Assembly (NCBI GenBank): GCA_000752035.1
Contig: CCFE01000024.1
Coordinates: 124,001 to 188,000, forward strand
Source of the DNA: Bacillus rubiinfantis
GTDB lineage: Bacteria; Bacillota; Bacilli; Bacillales; Cytobacillaceae
DNA length: 64,000 nt
Direction: 5' to 3'
Shown: positions 60,357 through 64,000 of the stretch, one piece after another
How the letters are laid out: each line of letters begins with the position of its first letter
How positions within the stretch are numbered: position 1 is the first letter of the stretch
Position numbers and translations under genes: made by a program
Notes under the pieces: model-generated
Told to the model about the DNA's origin: nothing
Databases searched by the model: none
Seen by the model: only the letters and a program-made list of their open reading frames with translations

Positions 60357-61709
60357 TTAAAATGGGTTAAAAGGGAATTTGAATCCGCCCTTTTTTTTCA
60401 CTTTTTGCTGCATGCCACTCATTTGCTTCATCATTTTTTTCATGTCTTCAAACTGCTTTAGTAGCCGATTGACCTCTGCAACAGTACGTCCGCTTCCTTT
60501 GGCGATTCGTCGTTTGCGGCTTGAGTTTAGAAGCTCTGGACGAAGTTTCTCTTCTTTTGTCATCGATTGGATGATGGCTTCGACATGAGAAATTTGTTTT
60601 TCATCAATTTGAATATTGTTCAAGCCTTTAATTTTATTGGCACCAGGCATCATTTTTAATAATTCGTCTAACGGACCGAGTTTGCGAACTTGACCAAGTT
60701 GCTCTAAGAAATCATCAAGCGTAAATGAAGCTGTCCGCATTTTCTGCTCAAGTTCTTTCGCCTTCTCTTCATCGATGCTCGATTGAGCCTTTTCAATCAA
60801 TGTCAGCACATCACCCATACCGAGAATTCTCGATGCCATTCTTTCTGGGTGAAAAGGTTCAAGTGCATCCATTTTCTCGCCTAGACCGACAAATTTTATC
60901 GGCTTTTCTGTAACTGCGCGAATCGAAAGTGCAGCACCGCCGCGGGTATCGCCGTCAAGTTTTGTTAGCACGACTCCGGTAATCCCCAGCTGCTCATTGA
61001 AGCTTTGCGCTACATTGACTGCATCCTGACCTGTCATTGCATCAACAACAAGAAAAATCTCATCCGGCTTAGTCAGCTCTTTAATGTCCTTCAATTCGTC
61101 CATTAACGCTTCATCGACATGCAATCGACCGGCAGTATCAATTAGAACTACATCATGATGTTCTTCTTTTGCCATAGCAATAGCTTGTCTAGTAATTTCA
61201 ACCGGACTAACTTGATCTCCCAGTGAGAAAACCGGCATATTCAACTGTTTCCCTAATGTTTCCAGCTGTTTAATCGCTGCCGGACGATAAATGTCTCCAG
61301 CTACTAAGAGCGGCTTGCGGTTATACTTTTTACGCAGTAAATTAGCAAGCTTACCTGTCGTTGTTGTTTTACCTGCACCCTGCAGTCCGACCATCATAAT
61401 GACAGTTGGCGGGCGATTAGCTACACCAATTTTACTTTGCTCACCGCCCATTAATGCTGTTAACTCTTCGTTTACGATTTTAATTATTTGCTGCCCCGGT
61501 GTTAAACTTTTTAACACTTCTTGGCCCACTGCCCGTTCGCTGACTTTTTTGACAAAGTCCTTGACAACTTTAAAATTAACGTCTGCCTCAAGCAGGGCAA
61601 GACGGACCTCACGCATCATTTCTTTTACATCCGCTTCGGAAACTTTTCCTTTTCCGCGGATTTTTTGAATCGTACTTTGCAGTCGGTCGGCTAGTCCCTC
61701 AAATGCCAT
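60357..61709 (-). CDS. ffh: Signal recognition particle GTPase Ffh
   Basis: This 450-residue protein binds 4.5S/6S RNA and signal sequences and delivers ribosomes to the membrane. The N domain is followed by a G domain with GLQGAGKTTTTGKLA (about residues 105-119), DTAGRLHVDE and TKLDGDTRGGAALS. The methionine-rich M domain includes SRKRRIAKGSGRTVAEVNRLLKQF and ends MMKQMSGMQQKVKKKGGFKFPFNPF. It is coupled to ylxM 12 bases upstream. The receptor gene ftsY, adjacent in B. subtilis, is not here. Confidence 0.97.
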   Translation of the reverse strand: MAFEGLADRLQSTIQKIRGKGKVSEADVKEMMREVRLALLEADVNFKVVKDFVKKVSERAVGQEVLKSLTPGQQIIKIVNEELTALMGGEQSKIGVANRPPTVIMMVGLQGAGKTTTTGKLANLLRKKYNRKPLLVAGDIYRPAAIKQLETLGKQLNMPVFSLGDQVSPVEITRQAIAMAKEEHHDVVLIDTAGRLHVDEALMDELKDIKELTKPDEIFLVVDAMTGQDAVNVAQSFNEQLGITGVVLTKLDGDTRGGAALSIRAVTEKPIKFVGLGEKMDALEPFHPERMASRILGMGDVLTLIEKAQSSIDEEKAKELEQKMRTASFTLDDFLEQLGQVRKLGPLDELLKMMPGANKIKGLNNIQIDEKQISHVEAIIQSMTKEEKLRPELLNSSRKRRIAKGSGRTVAEVNRLLKQFEDMKKMMKQMSGMQQKVKKKGGFKFPFNPF

Positions 61710-61721
61710 TAACGCCGCCTC

Positions 61722-62054
61722 CTAATCCAAATTCTCCAACTCAGTTATAGCTTCCAGTATTGCCTGTTTTGAAGGATGGTCTTCCTTCAGGATGTTTTTC
61801 AATCTTTTAATTATTTCTGTGCGCTCTTGGAATTTTTGCAACAGCGATAGCTTCCCTTCATACTCCTCGAGCATTGCTTCTGTCCGCTTAATATTATCAT
61901 AAACGGCTTGACGGCTGACCTCATATTCTTCGGCAATTTCACCAAGTGAATAATCATCCAAATAATAGAGAGACATATAGCTTTGCTGTTTGGGTGTTAA
62001 CAAGGAATGGTAGAAATCATACAAGTAATTCATTCTAGTTGTTTTCTCCAGCAT
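61722..62054 (-). CDS. ylxM: YlxM helix-turn-helix protein
   Basis: This 110-residue protein belongs to the YlxM/p13 family linked to the SRP. An HTH resembling sigma region 4 occupies the centre: LTPKQQSYMSLYYLDDYSLGEIAEEYEVSRQAVYDNIKRTEAMLEEYE. The rest is helical. In streptococci YlxM modulates SRP GTPase activity. A strong SigA promoter starts the ylxM-ffh unit just upstream, so it is transcribed independently of the VWA gene before it. Confidence 0.95.
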   Translation of the reverse strand: MLEKTTRMNYLYDFYHSLLTPKQQSYMSLYYLDDYSLGEIAEEYEVSRQAVYDNIKRTEAMLEEYEGKLSLLQKFQERTEIIKRLKNILKEDHPSKQAILEAITELENLD

Positions 62055-62098
62055 CCTGGTGTCCCCCTCTCCTTGTTAAGTGAAAAGCCTTTACAATG

Positions 62099-62127
62099 AG
62101 TTTACACAGCGGAGCTTTTTCTGTCAA
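62099..62127 (-). promoter_or_regulatory. SigA promoter of ylxM-ffh
   Basis: A perfect TTGACA and TAAACT are spaced by 17 bases on the minus strand, about 45 bases before ylxM. Confidence 0.78.
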
Positions 62128-62164
62128 GAAATTATCTTTACCACTTCAAGTGAGGAAATTCACA

Positions 62165-64000
62165 CTAGTGTCTCCGCTGCTTCGCCTCCAACAGGCGTTT
62201 TAATCGCTCCGATTTGTCTTCACTTGATTTGAATGACATTAATTCCTGTTTGTCCTGTTTTTGTGCTTGCAGCTTACGCTTTTCGCCTGCAGCTTGTTGT
62301 TCTTGAATTGCTGTTGGCTTTTGCTCGAAACTTGACTTGTCTTTAGCGACTGCAACTGTAGACATTTGCGCTGCTGTCATTGTTTGTCCCTGCTTTAATG
62401 GCTGTCGCACTGATTTGAATAACTTTACAAGTGGATAAAATGGCTGGAGTCCCAGTCTCCTAATAAATATTTCAACAAAAAACAATAAAAAGGCTGCAAG
62501 TAATATTGGTGTACTTATCGTTATAGTTTTCTGTTGCTTGTACTTGAGCGGTCTAAATGCTTCTTTTGGAGACATAAGCTTTTTTCCATCACTTATTGTC
62601 GTCAATTCTCGGAGTAAAACTTGATTACGCGGTGATAACAAATACTCTTCTGAATAGGGTACTGAAAATCCCGTTTGAAAAAGTGTTTCTTTTCCCGCTG
62701 CAGTAATCTGCTTACTTCGAAAAAAATACATTCCCGGCTTGTGCGGGAAACTGACATCATATTCCCCAGGTGCAGTTGGTTTCAAATTCGTATCCATTAC
62801 CTCACCAGCTTGGGAGACAACCATTACTTCTTTAGGTGGGTATTGGTTGTTAGCTGATGTTAAGTGAACAATAACTTGATCCGATTGCTTCGCAACTGTT
62901 AGATCTACGGGTTCACTTTCGTATTTCGGCAGCGATTTTGTCACCATTTGGTTGACAAACGCTGACCAATTTCCCCATTTAGGCCAATCCCCTGACCATT
63001 TACCTGTCACATCAGATGTATAAGCTAAAGTCGTACCCAAACCATATTGCCACTCGGCAAGAATAGGGTCTTTCTTTTCACTGAGCAGCGGTAATTCTGC
63101 TCTATTTTTTGCCGTTACTGCAATATAGGCATTCATTTTGGGGACACCTTGTTGAAACAACTCCAACCAACCGGGATATGGCTGAATCTGCGGATAAAAT
63201 GGCTTATCCTCGATATAGGTTCTTGTCGTCATCACTGTTTCCCTTGATAGTATACTTGGTATTACAGATGCGTCAGTCACATCATAAAACCGGCCGCTTC
63301 CCTGGACGGCAAGTTCCTCTAATAACAGACGGTCTGCATCCGCACCAAGGGCAACAGTGGATAGAGTAATATTTTGTTTCTTCCCAGTAGCAATCAACCC
63401 TTCATAGTCACCGTCAGCTGCTGATTGACCGTCGGTTAAGAGAATAATATGTTTTCGCTGGAGCTTCTGCTCGTTTAATTGCTGATAAGCCTCTTCCAAT
63501 GCTGGATAAATATTGGTACCGCCGCCAACAGACACAGTGCGGATCTTGTCAATGGTCTTTTTCTTGTTCTTAAGCGGAGCAGTTTCAACAATTACCCAAG
63601 GACGATCATCAAAAGCAATAAAGCCGAGATGATCATCTTCACGCAGCAATTCAACAGACCGTGCCGCCGCCTCCTTAGCTAAAGTCAACTTATTGCCTCC
63701 CATGCTGCCAGAACGATCGATAACAATAACAAGCCCAAGTGACGGCAATTGTTTCTTCCCTTTAATGTCCATATTAACCGGCAACAGTTTCTCAATTGGG
63801 GTTTTAAAATAACCTCCAAGGCCAAAACTTTCTTCCCCACCAAGCATGATAAACCCGGTACCAAATTCTTTTACCGCTTTTTCAATTAATAACATTTGCT
63901 GTTCTGTCATTTTCGTTGCCGGTACATTGTTAAAAATAATCGACTGGTATTGGAGCATACCGGTCATCGTTGTCGGCAGCTTCTCCGGAATAAGCTGATC
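62165..64000 (-). CDS. VWA-domain membrane protein, 5' end outside the window
   Basis: The visible 611 residues are the C-terminal part of a larger protein; the frame stays open to the right edge. A von Willebrand factor A domain is clear, with the MIDAS motif VIDRSGSMGG (DxSxS), a threonine in VGGGTNIY and the aspartate in IILLTDGQSA. Before it, FIMLGGEESFGLGGYFKTPIEKLLPV looks like the end of a glutamine-amidotransferase-like domain. After beta-rich sequence comes one membrane helix (ILLAAFLLFFVEIFI), then a basic Gln/Lys-rich tail of about 95 residues. Proteins of this shape usually accompany MoxR ATPase and DUF58 genes. Function unknown. It occupies the place of ftsY upstream of ylxM. Confidence 0.85.
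   Translation of the reverse strand, partial: DQLIPEKLPTTMTGMLQYQSIIFNNVPATKMTEQQMLLIEKAVKEFGTGFIMLGGEESFGLGGYFKTPIEKLLPVNMDIKGKKQLPSLGLVIVIDRSGSMGGNKLTLAKEAAARSVELLREDDHLGFIAFDDRPWVIVETAPLKNKKKTIDKIRTVSVGGGTNIYPALEEAYQQLNEQKLQRKHIILLTDGQSAADGDYEGLIATGKKQNITLSTVALGADADRLLLEELAVQGSGRFYDVTDASVIPSILSRETVMTTRTYIEDKPFYPQIQPYPGWLELFQQGVPKMNAYIAVTAKNRAELPLLSEKKDPILAEWQYGLGTTLAYTSDVTGKWSGDWPKWGNWSAFVNQMVTKSLPKYESEPVDLTVAKQSDQVIVHLTSANNQYPPKEVMVVSQAGEVMDTNLKPTAPGEYDVSFPHKPGMYFFRSKQITAAGKETLFQTGFSVPYSEEYLLSPRNQVLLRELTTISDGKKLMSPKEAFRPLKYKQQKTITISTPILLAAFLLFFVEIFIRRLGLQPFYPLVKLFKSVRQPLKQGQTMTAAQMSTVAVAKDKSSFEQKPTAIQEQQAAGEKRKLQAQKQDKQELMSFKSSEDKSERLKRLLEAKQRRH

Noticed and set aside
62165..64000. Defence island or toxin role for the VWA protein
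   Set aside because: VWA plus a membrane helix alone does not indicate defence, and no partner genes are visible in the window.
1..64000. CRISPR arrays, prophage, transposases, tRNA or rRNA genes
   Set aside because: None was seen. Genes are tightly packed, all on one strand, and belong to conserved core families.

Overview
The window is about 64 kb of core chromosome from a low-GC, endospore-forming member of the Bacillaceae. The family is clear from spoIIIE, the dipicolinate synthase pair dpaA/dpaB, tepA-ylzJ, ylxY-mlpA-ymxH, codY and gene order close to the ymfI-to-ffh segment of Bacillus subtilis. The genus cannot be named from sequence reading alone. All 54 genes I support lie on the minus strand, so transcription runs from high to low coordinates. 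No CRISPR array, prophage, transposase, rRNA or tRNA was seen.

Layout in transcription order. (1) 64000-62165: C-terminal part of a membrane-anchored VWA-domain protein. (2) 62054-57507: ylxM-ffh-rpsP-khpA-ylqD-rimM-trmD-rplS, covering protein targeting, ribosome maturation and tRNA methylation. (3) 57328-55074: signal peptidase, rbgA and rnhB. (4) 54890-49405: sucCD (TCA cycle), dprA and topA. (5) 49256-44784: trmFO-hslV-hslU-codY. (6) 44582-36908: rpsB-tsf-pyrH-frr-uppS-cdsA-dxr-rasP, covering translation plus lipid and isoprenoid precursors. (7) 36745-32423: polC. (8) 32249-25286: rimP-nusA-ylxR-ylxQ-infB-rbfA-truB-ribF. (9) 25124-19768: rpsO-pnp-ylxY-mlpA-ymxH. (10) 19608-11604: dpaA-dpaB-asd-dapG-dapA (DPA, lysine and cell-wall precursors), rnjB, tepA-ylzJ. 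(11) 11480-8083: spoIIIE and the GntR regulator ymfC. (12) 7996-3188: nupNOPQ-type nucleoside ABC importer. (13) 3040-1: ymfF-ymfH (M16 peptidases) and the start of ymfI.

Most transcription units end in clear intrinsic terminators, and many begin with recognisable SigA-type promoters. A SigK-like promoter precedes dpaA.

The unusual points are absences and small elements rather than a new gene system. Compared with B. subtilis, the fla/che operon is missing between codY and rpsB, as are ylqG/ylqH, xerC (codV), proS and ylxP. The ftsY-smc side of ffh is replaced by the VWA gene. RNase J2 keeps intact catalytic motifs. A palindrome upstream of ymfC recurs upstream of nupN and is a plausible shared operator. 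Three intergenic spots carry what looks like one dispersed hairpin repeat family, the longest being a roughly 100-nt structured element just before pyrH. I found no convincing undescribed defence or biosynthetic system. Statements about B. subtilis gene order and protein sequences are from memory.
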